64,000 bases of DNA from Gallionella sp. (GCA_028689145.1 JAQTWT010000001.1:1-64000); one strand, 5' to 3'; positions 17,601 through 25,260 are shown, numbered from the stretch's first letter. Program-made: numbers and translations. The notes: generated from the letters alone by a model not told the origin.

Positions 17601-18850
17601 GCAAACTCATCGCCCCCCTTATCGGCGGCAAAAAACATACACTCCGTTTTGAGACCATGCACAGAAGCAAGGTGGGGAGCAGTCTCCCGGTGGAAGTGCA
17701 ACTGCAACTCGTGCAAGAAAAAGGGGGGGACAGCGTATTTGTCGCCATCGTGCGGGATATCACCGCACGCAGGCTTGCGGAACAGGAGTTGCAAAACCAA
17801 AAAGCCTTTATGTGGCAAGTCATTGATACCGATCCGAACCAGATATTCGTCACGGATGCCGATGGAAATTTTCTCATGGCCAACCAGAGCGCGGCGGCCG
17901 CTCATGGTTTGACTCCGGTTGAAATGATCAGCAGAAATTACGCCGAAACCAATCGTTCCCCAAAGGAAGTAGCTGCGAGCCTGGAAACGGACCGGGATGT
18001 AATCGAAAGCGGACACGGCACCAGTCTAGTCGAGCCGTATACGCTACTGAGTGGCCAGCAACGCTGGTTCCTCACGATCAAGAAGCGCCTGACCATGCCG
18101 GACGGGAAATTGAGCGTGCTGTGCGTCGCGGTGGATATTACCCAGCAGAAGCTCTCCGTCATCAAGCTGTCCGAGTCCTACAAAAAACTGCAGCAGCTAT
18201 CCTTGCATATGGAAAATATCAGAACGGAAGAACGTGCCAGAATCGCGCTGAATCTCCACGATGAAATGGGGGCAACGCTGGCCGCAATCAAAATGAGCAT
18301 TGCCTGGCTTGCCTCCAAGCTGCCCGCCGGTATGCCGCAACTTGCGGACGAGGCCAATCATCTGATCGGCCTGGTATCAGCCGGCATCCAGACCATGCGC
18401 CAGACCGTCACCCAATTAAATCCGCCCATGCTGGATGATGCCGGCCTGATCGAGGCGATACGGGATTATGTGAATAAATTCCGGCAGCACACAAAAATAG
18501 AGTGCATATTATTACTGCCCAAGAATGAGCTGGAGTTGAATGCGCATCAATCCGCCACGATCTTCCGGATCATTCAGGAATCCCTGAACAATGTAGCCAA
18601 ACATGCCCAGGCGGGCGAAGTGCGTATTGCCCTCAAGAAACGCGGCAAATCGCTGCTATTGTCGATAGAAGATAATGGCATCGGACTTAACCCTGACGAC
18701 GACAAGAAACAATCCTTTGGCTTGATCGGCATCCGTGAACGCGCACTGATGATAGGCGGAAAAGCAAAAATCAGCAGCACGCCGGGCAAGGGAACCAAAG
18801 TCTCGGTCAGCATTCCGGACATGCCGCAGGAACCATCCAAACTGGCATGA
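14663..18850 (+). CDS. Multi-PAS/GAF sensor histidine kinase, NarX-like output
   Basis: A 1395-residue membrane kinase. TM1 is at about 28-48, an extracytoplasmic sensor at 50-325 and TM2 at about 326-348. Cytoplasmic PAS domains follow at about 370-480 and 490-615, a GAF domain at 630-790, then three more PAS domains to about 1165. The output is a HisKA_3 domain (RIALNLHDEMGATLAAI; His near 1198) and an HATPase (SIEDNGIGL, GLIGIRERA). ATG 14663 gives MTDTHTASAEN; an upstream in-frame start at 14564 is possible. The NarL-type regulator 47 bases downstream is its partner. An eight-Glu run is encoded by a GAA microsatellite. Confidence 0.88.
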   Translation: MTDTHTASAENAAQPGSTTPYASSAWKPLLAFMLFALAITVLGYVVFQRYKTVIKIEKQEELGGIADLKIRQISTWMAERKGDAQALRDDPLFTSAVGDWLQRGSPPGDIRTKLAARLSSMQHAYAAYGYSSITLFDEQAILRLSSAADEASIQGIEKMRLLESMRTGQITFSEIHREKFKAGERIEIELRVPLTLVKNGKPRSIGAVLFRIDPYRFLFPLIQFWPTHSASAENLLVRRDGDEVLFLNELRFRKNTALSMRFPLSQSQLPAAMVATGHEGLVEGVDYRGIQVVGVLGKVAGTSWFMVSKIDQAEIYAPINHLANWILLLMLSLVGVGGGIAFFWRAKEKKQFENKLSHQRLAKHLDYLAKYANDIILLLDSTGKIIDFNDRALKAYGYSAEDFRNLNISVLRASDLAIPLADRLEEVSRAESLRFESTHVRRNGENFPVDISIRAFNIAGERFHQAIIRDITERKLAEKALAEQKDFIRQVIDSNPDLIFVKDAEGRFLLANEAMAKSYGQTIDSIVGKCNKDLVHDPAQAAAYDSAHKEVLEHRRERIAIEPGVLSDGKHHWFKTIRKPLEQNDGSLSVLTIAMDITELKEAEQEQQILNRALRLLSACNSVIVQSKEEEEEEEELLSATCKLVVETGGYRMAWVGFAEHDPAKNVRPVARYGSDNGYLDSANISWADTDRGRGPIGIAIRSGVTQVNQNFLTNPSLVLWRDAALARGYQSSIALPLRCGEQTFGTINIYSAAPDAFNANEVILLKELADNLAWGITALRTRAQRKLAEMQLEDERTRLRTLVQTIPDLVWLKDCEGVYISCNPQMERLYGTMEKDIVGKTDYDFADAALADHFRQKDREAMAAGRPSINEEWVTFPDNGQRVLLETIKAPVRDEAGKLLGVMGIARDITGRKQAQETESRLRHILDSTLDMIFIFYPDSLQFVYVNKGAIDSIGYSNEEMLLMTAPDIQPLLPEPAFRKLIAPLIGGKKHTLRFETMHRSKVGSSLPVEVQLQLVQEKGGDSVFVAIVRDITARRLAEQELQNQKAFMWQVIDTDPNQIFVTDADGNFLMANQSAAAAHGLTPVEMISRNYAETNRSPKEVAASLETDRDVIESGHGTSLVEPYTLLSGQQRWFLTIKKRLTMPDGKLSVLCVAVDITQQKLSVIKLSESYKKLQQLSLHMENIRTEERARIALNLHDEMGATLAAIKMSIAWLASKLPAGMPQLADEANHLIGLVSAGIQTMRQTVTQLNPPMLDDAGLIEAIRDYVNKFRQHTKIECILLLPKNELELNAHQSATIFRIIQESLNNVAKHAQAGEVRIALKKRGKSLLLSIEDNGIGLNPDDDKKQSFGLIGIRERALMIGGKAKISSTPGKGTKVSVSIPDMPQEPSKLA
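16547..16570 (+). repeat. (GAA)7-GAG microsatellite in kinase gene
   Basis: Seven GAA codons and one GAG encode eight glutamates at the start of the GAF domain linker. Trinucleotide slippage here would change the length of the linker without a frameshift. Confidence 0.9.
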
Positions 18851-18897
18851 TGCATACTGTTTTAACAACCGCTATTTTATCTTTAAGGAGTTGAGCC

Positions 18898-19548
18898 GTG
18901 ATCCATGTACTTATCGTTGATGACCATGCCATCGTGCGTCAGGGACTGCGGAGGATCCTGGATGAAGCCAGAGGAATCAAGGTGGGAGGCGAGGCCGCCA
19001 ACGGTGTTGAAGCGCTGAAAATGATCCGTGCCGGCAAATGGGACATCGTTCTCCTCGATATTTCAATGCCCGAGAAAAACGGCATAGACACCCTGAAGCA
19101 AATCATGGATATCAGCAAGACAACCAAAGTGCTGATCCTGAGCATGTACCCGGAAGACCAGCACGCCGTGCGTCTGATGAGAGCCGGAGCTTCAGGCTAC
19201 CTGACAAAAGAAACAGCGCCGGAACAACTGGTCGAAGCGATCCGCAAAATAGTTGCAGGCAAGAAACACATCAGCCCCACCCTGGCCGAATTGCTGCTTA
19301 TGGAATGCGGGCTAAATTCCGAAAAACCGCCGCATGAGATTCTGAGCGACCGGGAATATCAGGTGCTGCGACTGATCGGCTCCGGCAAGCAGGTGTCCGA
19401 AATCGCGGAAGCCTTGTCATTGAGCGTCAAAACCGTCAGCACCTACCGCACGCACATTCTGGAAAAAATGAAACTAAAGAACAACGCGGAACTTACTTAT
19501 TATGTGATGCAACACGGCCTAAAGGAACAGTTTTCACTCGACCTGTGA
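18898..19548 (+). CDS. NarL/LuxR-family response regulator
   Basis: A 216-residue regulator with a receiver (VLIVDDHAIVRQGLRRIL; phospho-acceptor Asp in IVLLDISMPEKNG; Lys in YLTKE) and a LuxR helix-turn-helix (ILSDREYQVLRLIGSGKQ, AEALSLSVKTVSTYRTHI). GTG 18898 is preceded by AAGGAG at 18883-18888. It follows the NarX-like kinase and is almost certainly its cognate regulator. A long inverted repeat directly after the stop may terminate the operon. Confidence 0.92.
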   Translation: MIHVLIVDDHAIVRQGLRRILDEARGIKVGGEAANGVEALKMIRAGKWDIVLLDISMPEKNGIDTLKQIMDISKTTKVLILSMYPEDQHAVRLMRAGASGYLTKETAPEQLVEAIRKIVAGKKHISPTLAELLLMECGLNSEKPPHEILSDREYQVLRLIGSGKQVSEIAEALSLSVKTVSTYRTHILEKMKLKNNAELTYYVMQHGLKEQFSLDL

Positions 19549-19554
19549 AGGAAA

Positions 19555-19685
19555 CCTCTATAAATCCAAACTTCGTCGCGATGCTGCGTTGCTCAAGAAA
19601 TTTTAACGCTTACATATCAAATATATGCGGCGCGCTAAAATTTCTTTCGCGCCTTACCTCGCTTAGAATTTTGAATTTATAGAGG
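19555..19685. repeat. 131-base inverted repeat element with CCTCTATAAAT ends
   Basis: The ends CCTCTATAAAT and ATTTATAGAGG are inverted copies, and further imperfect pairing continues inwards (AAATTTTAACGC / GCGCTAAAATTT). The size and perfect outer ends are those of a small non-autonomous palindromic element. It lies between the convergent ends of the narL-like gene and folA, where it could serve as a terminator for both. Confidence 0.75.
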
Positions 19686-19730
19686 CTCCCTAAAATTAAC
19701 CATCCGGGTTAAAAACGAAGCATCCCTTAT

Positions 19731-20258
19731 TTATTTGCGCCGGTACTCGACGAAGTGATATTCCAGCGATTGCGGCGTTTCCTGCCGGTGTATGTCGCGC
19801 GAGGTTTCCTGCCATTCTGACCGGTCGAATTCGGAAAACCATGCATCCCCCGCCACATCCTGCTGAATTTCGGTAATGTAAAGCGTATCCGCCAAACCCA
19901 GCGCCTGCGCGTAGATATCCGCGCCACCGACCACAAAAATCTGCGGGTCGGACGCGCAGGCTGCAAGCGCTTCCGGCAACGAATGCGCAACAATACAACC
20001 TTCGATTTTCAAACTGTGGTCGCGCGACACCACCACGGTGGTGCGCCCCGGCAACGGTTTGCCGATAGACTCGAAAGTCTTGCGTCCCATGATCATGTGA
20101 TGCCCCATGGTGAGCGCTTTGAAATGCTTGAGGTCTTCCGGAATACGCCACGGCAGGGTGTTGTCGATACCGATGGTGCGGTTCTTCGCCATCGCGACGA
20201 TGATGGAAAGGCAGGATCGTGGAGCGGGGATTGAGGATTGAGTGGGGGTAGTGTGCAT
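19731..20258 (-). CDS. folA: Dihydrofolate reductase
   Basis: A 175-residue DHFR reducing dihydrofolate with NADPH. LSIIVAMAKNRTIGIDNTLP starts the fold, followed by WRIPEDLKHF with the catalytic acidic residue, GRKTFESIGKPLPGR and FVVGGADIY. The first 16 or so residues (TQSSIPAPRS...) have no counterpart in normal DHFR and are encoded by one arm of a GGATTGA-type repeat. The ATG at 20258 lies two bases after the stop of the four-helix gene, suggesting translational coupling. It forms a thymidylate/folate pair with thyA further upstream. Confidence 0.93.
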   Translation of the reverse strand: MHTTPTQSSIPAPRSCLSIIVAMAKNRTIGIDNTLPWRIPEDLKHFKALTMGHHMIMGRKTFESIGKPLPGRTTVVVSRDHSLKIEGCIVAHSLPEALAACASDPQIFVVGGADIYAQALGLADTLYITEIQQDVAGDAWFSEFDRSEWQETSRDIHRQETPQSLEYHFVEYRRK

Positions 20259-20658
20259 AGCTACTGGTTCTTTTCGGATAGTGATTTTCTCAGCCCGGTG
20301 AGCATTTTTCCGATTTCGTCCATTTGCTGAAGCAGGGTAGTAGCTTTATCTTCTTGAATAAAATTCAACCTGACGGCAATTTGAGTTTGCGTCTCCAATT
20401 CCACCAATGAGCCGTAAGCTATGGAAAGGTGATTAATATACGCACCTGTCTGTTTGCGCCCGTGTCCTTCGGCAATGTTTGATGGGATGGAAACCGCCGC
20501 CCGTCTTGCCTGTGAAGAAAGTCCAAAGCGTTCTTCATTAGGGAATATGGCAGTGATTTTATAAATTGCAGTCACCAAGTCCATTGCTTTTTGCCAGACA
20601 ACCAAGTCACTGTATTTCATCCGCCTCCCTCGATCCTCGATCCAAACTCCCCGCTCCT
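20213..20658 (-). mobile_element. Inverted-repeat unit carrying a four-helix-bundle gene
   Basis: Arms related by inversion lie at 20213-20247 (GGAGCGGGGATTGAGGATTG) and 20624-20658 (its inverse, with CTCGATCCTCGATCC). Between them is the complete four-helix gene. A gene-less version of the same element, two inverted arms only, occurs at 40855-40923. The unit fills the whole space between thyA and folA: thyA's UAG touches one edge and folA starts inside the other. The gene's ribosome site GGGAGGCGG comes from the arm. That this is a mobile unit is inference. Confidence 0.55.
20261..20620 (-). CDS. Four-helix-bundle protein (S23/IVS family)
   Basis: A 119-residue helical protein matching the four-helix-bundle family first named from 23S rRNA intervening sequences: DLVVWQKAMDLVTAIYKIT, ERFGLSSQARRAAVSIPSN, IAEGHGRKQ and FLSIAYGSLVELETQ-like regions are visible. 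Relatives form pentameric barrels that bind nucleic acid, and bAvd of diversity-generating retroelements has the same fold; no reverse transcriptase is present here. It is inserted between thyA and folA inside inverted repeat arms. Confidence 0.88.
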   Translation of the reverse strand: MKYSDLVVWQKAMDLVTAIYKITAIFPNEERFGLSSQARRAAVSIPSNIAEGHGRKQTGAYINHLSIAYGSLVELETQTQIAVRLNFIQEDKATTLLQQMDEIGKMLTGLRKSLSEKNQ

Positions 20659-21451
20659 AAACAGCGACGGGGGCTTTAATCGCCGGATGCGGGTCGTAGC
20701 CTTCCAGTGTGAAGTCCTCGAACTTGAAGCCCAAGATATCTTTCACAGCCGGGTTAATGCGCATCACCGGCAACTTGCGCGGTTCGCGCGACAATTGCAA
20801 CTGTGTCTGTTCCATGTGGTTCGAGTACAGGTGCGCGTCGCCAAAGGTGTGCACGAAGTCACCCGGTTCGAGATCGCACACCTGCGCCATCATCAGCGTG
20901 AGCAGTGCATAGGAAGCGATATTGAACGGCACGCCGAGGAAGATATCGGCGCTACGCTGATACAGCTGGCAGGATAATTTTCCGTCTGCGACATAGAACT
21001 GGAAGAACGCATGGCAGGGGGCCAGTGCCATCTTGTCCAGCTCGCCGACATTCCATGCCGACACGATCAGACGGCGCGAATCGGGATTCTTTTTGATCTG
21101 TTCCACCACTTCGGCAATCTGGTCCACCACGCGCCCGTCCGCCGTCGCCCAGGAGCGCCATTGCTTGCCGTACACCGGGCCGAGGTTGCCCTGCCCGTCC
21201 GCCCATTCGTTCCAAATCGACACACCGTTTTCCTTCAGATAGCGAATATTGGTGTCGCCCTGCAGGAACCACAACAGCTCGTGGACGATGGACTTCATGT
21301 GACACTTCTTGGTAGTCACCAGCGGAAAACCGTCCTGCAAATTGAAACGCATCTGGTAGCCGAACACGCTGACCGTGCCGGTGCCGGTACGGTCGGATTT
21401 CTTTGTGCCATGTTCCAGCACATGTTGCATCAAGTCTAGGTAGGCACGCAT
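20657..21451 (-). CDS. thyA: Thymidylate synthase
   Basis: A 264-residue ThyA, the same length as the E. coli enzyme, making dTMP from dUMP with methylenetetrahydrofolate. The catalytic Cys is in [12 protein letters not shown], and [13 protein letters not shown] and the C-terminal [14 protein letters not shown] are conserved. The UAG stop at 20657-20659 touches the edge of the inverted-repeat unit. It is upstream of the four-helix gene and folA in one probable transcript. Confidence 0.96.
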   Translation of the reverse strand: MRAYLDLMQHVLEHGTKKSDRTGTGTVSVFGYQMRFNLQDGFPLVTTKKCHMKSIVHELLWFLQGDTNIRYLKENGVSIWNEWADGQGNLGPVYGKQWRSWATADGRVVDQIAEVVEQIKKNPDSRRLIVSAWNVGELDKMALAPCHAFFQFYVADGKLSCQLYQRSADIFLGVPFNIASYALLTLMMAQVCDLEPGDFVHTFGDAHLYSNHMEQTQLQLSREPRKLPVMRINPAVKDILGFKFEDFTLEGYDPHPAIKAPVAV

Positions 21452-21470
21452 AAAGTCAAAACCTTTTTTT

Positions 21471-21572
21471 CCGCAGATTACACAGATTTACACAGATTAA
21501 AGTCGCTGTCATTACGGCGGGTTGAGGCAAGCAATTCAGGTTTAAATCTGCGTCAATCTGCGTAATCTGCGG
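21471..21572. repeat. Inverted repeat with CCGCAGATTA ends
   Basis: The left arm CCGCAGATTACACAGATT and the right arm AATCTGCGTAATCTGCGG are inverted copies, each built of two or three GCAGATTnAC units. The element occupies the divergent intergenic region between thyA and the aminopeptidase gene. Confidence 0.8.
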
Positions 21573-21624
21573 ACAAGATGTTTTTACAGGATAATAACGG
21601 CATCTGTCATTTATCGAGGACGCA

Positions 21625-23136
21625 ATGCTAGCACAACTCACCCTTTCGCAGACCCTGCCCGCCACTCCGTCAGCCACGCATCTGCTGGTGTTACTGCCCA
21701 AATCCAAAGCTTTGCCAAAAGACGCAACGCACGGCGACTTGCTGGCCGCTGTGCTCAAACGGCGCGACATGAAGGCCGACGAACTGGCGAAATCGCCGCT
21801 GGCGGCGAATGCCGCAAACGGTGCGCTGGTAGCCTGGGCAATGCTGGATTTTGCACAGGACACGTTCGCGCAACAGGTGCAGGTGCGCAAGGCGTTACAG
21901 ATGCTGCTAACTGAAAGCCCGAAGAGTGTCGGTATCGTGGTGCTGGGCGATGAAACGCAGCGCAAACGTGCCGCTGAACTGGCGGTGTATGGCGCTTGGG
22001 TAAACAGCGCACTGCTGCCGGTGCACAAGAAAAAAGACGACCGCAAACCGCTGCAAAAAATCGAACTGTATGGTCTGGATGTAGGTGCGAATTCATTCGC
22101 ACAGGGCAGCAAAAACGGGCGAATGAATTCGCCCCTACAGGCGGCAGGCAATAAAGCATTCGTCGCGCTCAAAGCGCAGGCGGAAGGCAACCTGCTGTGC
22201 CGCGAGCTGACCGTATTGCCGCCGAACGAACTGACCCCGGCGCTATACCGCGGGCGAATCAAAACGCTGGCGCAGCAGTACGGCTGGAAGCATGAAGAAT
22301 TCGACATGAAGAAACTGCGCAAAATTGGCGCGGGCGCGTTCGTCGCCGTGGCGCAGGGCAGCGATCCAGAGGATGCGGCCATCGTGCATCTGTCGTACCG
22401 GCATCCCAAAGCAAAACAGACCGTCGCGCTGGTCGGCAAGGGTATCTGCTTCGACACCGGCGGACATAACCTCAAGCCGTCGCGCTACATGCACAACATG
22501 CACGAGGACATGAACGGTTCCGCCGTCGCGCTCGGCATCCTGCTGGCCGCCACGCAAAACAAATTGGCCGTGAATATCGACTGCTGGCTGGCACTGGCAC
22601 AGAACCACATCAGCCCCAAGGCGTACAAACAGAACGACATCGTCACGGCGCTGAACGGCACCACCATCGAAATTATCCACACCGATGCCGAGGGCCGCAT
22701 GGTGCTGGCCGACACACTGACGCTGGCATCGCGCGCCAAGCCCGACCTGATGATCGACTTTGCCACGCTTACCGGCAGCATGGCAACGGCGCTCGGCGCT
22801 CGCTATTCAGGGGTGCTGGGCAACCGCGACGAACTGGTACAGCGCGCGGTCAACATCGGCAAGCAAAGCGGCGAGCGCCTGTGCGCCTTTCCGCTGGACG
22901 AGGACTACGAGGCCGGACTGGAATCAAAAGTCGCCGACATCAAGCAATGCACGCTGACCGGCGATGCCGACCATATTCTTGCGGCGCGCTTCCTGAAACG
23001 CTTCGTCGAAAACGATGTGCCGTGGCTGCACATTGACCTGTCATCCAGCCGCTGCGAAGAGGGGCTGGGCATCGTCGCCAGCGATGTCACCGGCTTCGGT
23101 GTTGCTTGGGGATTGGGGATGCTGGGCGGCAGTTAG
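21625..23136 (+). CDS. Leucyl aminopeptidase family M17 protein
   Basis: A 503-residue M17 metallopeptidase. The metal-binding and active-site sequences are present: LVGKGICFDTGGHNLKP, the signature HTDAEGRMVLADTL and DFATLTGSM. The family forms hexamers that release N-terminal amino acids. The N-terminal half is divergent from classical PepA. Residues 153-172 (GLD, then VGANSFAQGS...NSPLQ) are encoded by a GTAGG...CCTAC palindromic repeat inserted in frame between the N-terminal and catalytic domains. ATG 21625 is preceded by GAGGA. Confidence 0.87.
   Translation: MLAQLTLSQTLPATPSATHLLVLLPKSKALPKDATHGDLLAAVLKRRDMKADELAKSPLAANAANGALVAWAMLDFAQDTFAQQVQVRKALQMLLTESPKSVGIVVLGDETQRKRAAELAVYGAWVNSALLPVHKKKDDRKPLQKIELYGLDVGANSFAQGSKNGRMNSPLQAAGNKAFVALKAQAEGNLLCRELTVLPPNELTPALYRGRIKTLAQQYGWKHEEFDMKKLRKIGAGAFVAVAQGSDPEDAAIVHLSYRHPKAKQTVALVGKGICFDTGGHNLKPSRYMHNMHEDMNGSAVALGILLAATQNKLAVNIDCWLALAQNHISPKAYKQNDIVTALNGTTIEIIHTDAEGRMVLADTLTLASRAKPDLMIDFATLTGSMATALGARYSGVLGNRDELVQRAVNIGKQSGERLCAFPLDEDYEAGLESKVADIKQCTLTGDADHILAARFLKRFVENDVPWLHIDLSSSRCEEGLGIVASDVTGFGVAWGLGMLGGS
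22081..22138. repeat. GTAGG...CCTAC palindrome inside the M17 peptidase gene
   Basis: Arms GTAGGTGCGAATTCATTCGC and GCGAATGAATTCGCCCCTAC are largely inverted copies. The 58-base body is traversed by the open frame of the peptidase without a stop, adding roughly 19-20 residues at an interdomain position. Intergenic relatives at 33113-33170 share the same GTGCGAATTCATTCGCA arm. Confidence 0.9.
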
Positions 23137-23245
23137 CGGGATGCTATGCATCGCTACCTCGCCCCTGCTATTGCTCGAAAAAATCAGGTCACGGCTGCAC
23201 GCTCTTTGAGCGGCGACGGTGAACGAGCGAGTATGATTCGACTGG

Positions 23246-23440
23246 CTAGACGGTAATATCTACCTGCCTGCCGAGCCGGGTGTCGTACTCCGTTGATGAA
23301 AAATAAGTAGCTGATTGCGCGGTCTTTTCGCCGGCAGCATCGCGATGGGGATGTTTCTGCGCGGACTTTCCTTTACCGTGGTTACGGTTGCGTCCACCGA
23401 ACCTGCTCTCGATATATTTGATGCTGCCGATCAAGTCCAT
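23246..23440 (-). CDS. Small hypothetical protein
   Basis: A 64-residue basic protein beginning MDLIGSIKYIESRFGGR, with a polar middle rich in His, Lys and Gly. ATG 23440 has GGGAG six bases upstream, better placed than for the upstream start at 23473. No motif is recognised. The good ribosome site argues for a real gene, but the function is unknown. Confidence 0.45.
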   Translation of the reverse strand: MDLIGSIKYIESRFGGRNRNHGKGKSAQKHPHRDAAGEKTAQSATYFSSTEYDTRLGRQVDITV

Positions 23441-23535
23441 GATTTGCTCCCATGTTATGAGCAATATCGGCACATCTGCTGTTTTCTTTAAGTGTCAGAT
23501 TGACAAAAGACCCTATACCACAGGCTATTTCGGAC

Positions 23536-23952
23536 TCACAGCGGACTGAATTTCGGAGAGTGTTTTTTCAGAAACGGTTTCATCAGCAAGTCTTCCTTGA
23601 TGACATGGTCGATCAGCCAGTCGTGCAACAATGCGGCAAAATGTTCAGCCGTTGCAGCGGTCCATTCCTCGCCGATCTCCTGTTTAAACTGATCCAGTTT
23701 CACCAGCAACGCACCATGAGATTTATGCAAAATCGGAACCTGCGGATACCCCGCCGCGCTGGCGATTTTTTCTTCCCGTGCGAAATGCGCTTTTGAATAC
23801 TGCGAAAGACTGCCGAGCGCGACATTCAGATTGCTACGGTTCTTTGTCTCCAGACTCTGCGCGACCAGATTGATAATCTCAATGAGATGCTTGTGATCCG
23901 CGTCGATCACATCGTTTCCGACACTCAATTGCTCACGCCATACCAGACCCAT
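23536..23952 (-). CDS. Bacteriohemerythrin
   Basis: A 138-residue hemerythrin-family protein. The di-iron ligands are visible: DADHKHLIEI, the HFAREE segment (H-x3-E), HKSH, and LHDWLIDHVIKED (H and D). The family reversibly binds oxygen at a non-haem di-iron centre. I prefer ATG 23952, which has AGGAG a few bases upstream, over ATG 23979. It stands alone; oxygen storage or sensing in a microaerophile would fit but is inference. Confidence 0.9.
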   Translation of the reverse strand: MGLVWREQLSVGNDVIDADHKHLIEIINLVAQSLETKNRSNLNVALGSLSQYSKAHFAREEKIASAAGYPQVPILHKSHGALLVKLDQFKQEIGEEWTAATAEHFAALLHDWLIDHVIKEDLLMKPFLKKHSPKFSPL

Positions 23953-24029
23953 AAAATTCTCCTGTGCTTGCGGTGACACCCAACTAAGCGAGTGTATTTA
24001 ACGACAAATTTCGAGCGGCAATTATATAA

Positions 24030-24317
24030 CTATCCGACCACTTCAAAATTGGTATAACTGCCCTCATGCGGCCCGATCTCGACCCGTTCCACCCGTGCCT
24101 GCGGCGGCCCGCGATGCGCCCAGCGCACGATGGCATCCACGGCGGTTGGTTCGCCCTGCACCGCCGCTTCCACCGTGCCGTCGCTACGGTTGCGCACCCA
24201 GCCTGAGACCGCCAGATGCTGGGCCTCACGGCGCATCGAATCACGGAAATACACGCCCTGCACGCGACCGTGGATCACGAGGTGTAGTGTCTTGTTTGGC
24301 ATGGTTTGAATAGTCAT
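24030..24317 (-). CDS. acyP: Acylphosphatase
   Basis: A 95-residue acylphosphatase hydrolysing carboxyl-phosphate bonds. HLVIHGRVQGVYFRDSMRR holds the catalytic Arg and phosphate loop, and GWVRNRSDGTVEA holds the catalytic Asn. ATG 24317 (MTIQTMPNKT) is preceded by GGAAG; the longer frame to 24353 runs into a repeat and is unlikely. Confidence 0.93.
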   Translation of the reverse strand: MTIQTMPNKTLHLVIHGRVQGVYFRDSMRREAQHLAVSGWVRNRSDGTVEAAVQGEPTAVDAIVRWAHRGPPQARVERVEIGPHEGSYTNFEVVG

Positions 24318-24355
24318 TCTTTTCTTCCTGCGGCAGTCTGTAGCGTAGCGCATTT

Positions 24356-24436
24356 GTAGGTTGGGTGGAGCGTAGCGATACCCAACAAGATGCGAGCATT
24401 AACCGCATGGGTATCGCTACGCTCAACCCATCCTAC
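24356..24436. repeat. GTAGG...CCTAC palindromic repeat
   Basis: Arms GTAGGTTGGGTGGAGCGTAG and CTACGCTCAACCCATCCTAC, with a second inner pair GCGATACCC / GGGTATCGC. The same sequence class is found at 31298-31403 and inside the uracil-DNA glycosylase gene at 63708-63778. Confidence 0.9.
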
Positions 24437-24480
24437 GCATACTTGTCTCACGAAAAATCCGGCGCGCCTTGATCGGTTTT

Positions 24481-24524
24481 GTAGGGTGGGCTCTGCCCAC
24501 CATGTCGGGCAAAGCCCGACCTAC
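24481..24524. repeat. GTAGG...CCTAC palindromic repeat
   Basis: Left part GTAGGGTGGGCTCTGCCCAC and right part GTCGGGCAAAGCCCGACCTA form two adjacent hairpins within one GTAGG...CCTAC unit. It is a relative of the copy at 3871-3916. Confidence 0.85.
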
Positions 24525-24843
24525 AAAAACTCGTGCGCATAGCGCACACAAAACCGTTTTGCTTTCATCCCCTGAGCGCCGCCGAGTAGCGGAGGCTGGT
24601 CAGGGGGGGTCGGCGAGGACTGTTTGAGCGCGCAGCGCGAGTTCCGCAGCCGCCTGACCAGTCGAGCAACGCAGGGAACCGCGCAGCGGCGGCAAACTGG
24701 GGTCGCCTTCTTTTTGGTTACTTTTTCTTGGTGAAGCAAGAAAAAGTGACTAGCTGCCGGGCTACCCCCGGCGGTTTTTGCGCTTAGCATACGGCACAAT
24801 GCGCTGCGCTTATTGATGCCCTACGGTGTGCGCTTTACGCGGG
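24525..24843. repeat. Dispersed repeat region without a gene
   Basis: This stretch includes a TTTTTCTTGGTGAAGCAAGA type palindrome (CTTTTTCTTG...CAAGAAAAAG near 24720-24747) and a GCCGGGC...CCCGGC hairpin. A minus-strand frame of 92 codons covers it, but its translation is Arg/Lys-rich and typical of non-coding repetitive DNA, so I do not call it a gene. Confidence 0.55.
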
Positions 24844-25239
24844 TTATTTCTTATTCCGTATGTGCAAAACCTTGTCTGGCACGGTTTCCAATTTCAACTC
24901 AGTTCGCAGGTCACGACGCAAATCCTGAAACAACGTATCCATTGATGCGCTACCTCCCGCAGCAAACTCTGTGATGATCGACTGTACTAAGTTAACCTGA
25001 TGAGGGGTGCCGAAAAGCTGAATATCAGCAACAGCAGACTCTAACTTCGAGAAGTCTAAATGATCGCCGCGATGAGCGCATGATTCCAAGCGACGGTATG
25101 CCTCAATGAGGTAGCCGATGCGCTGTTCTCTGCGCTTATTCGCTAGGTCGCGTCGCGTGGTGAGTGCGTGTGCGGCAAACCAGCCAACAATCGCAATAAC
25201 TGTCGTAACGAGAAGCGGAGCAAGTAACTGCCAATTCAT
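24844..25239 (-). CDS. Membrane-anchored hypothetical protein
   Basis: A 131-residue protein with one N-terminal hydrophobic helix (residues about 5-27, LLVTTVIAIVGWFAAHAL) followed by a basic stretch (TTRRDLANKRREQR), suggesting a cytoplasmic soluble part of about 100 residues. No catalytic motif is seen. Similar single-helix proteins of unknown function are scattered in accessory regions. Its base composition (AT-rich relative to neighbours) and isolation between repeats and aroC suggest acquisition. Confidence 0.6.
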   Translation of the reverse strand: MNWQLLAPLLVTTVIAIVGWFAAHALTTRRDLANKRREQRIGYLIEAYRRLESCAHRGDHLDFSKLESAVADIQLFGTPHQVNLVQSIITEFAAGGSASMDTLFQDLRRDLRTELKLETVPDKVLHIRNKK

Positions 25240-25260
25240 GGTGGGTGAGAGTAACGTTAA

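Noticed and set aside
16460..18016. Long minus-strand open frame (518 codons) opposite the NarX-like kinase
   Set aside because: Shadow of a high-GC coding strand; no ribosome site or motif, and the plus strand has clear PAS/GAF domains.
20261..20620. Diversity-generating retroelement (bAvd-like fold)
   Set aside because: No reverse transcriptase, template repeat or variable repeat nearby; the protein fits the general four-helix family.
21456..22475. Minus-strand frame of 339 codons opposite the aminopeptidase
   Set aside because: Ser/Cys-rich composition without motifs; opposite a conserved M17 peptidase.
24521..24799. 92-codon minus-strand frame
   Set aside because: Covers palindromic dispersed repeat sequence; composition is not that of a protein gene.
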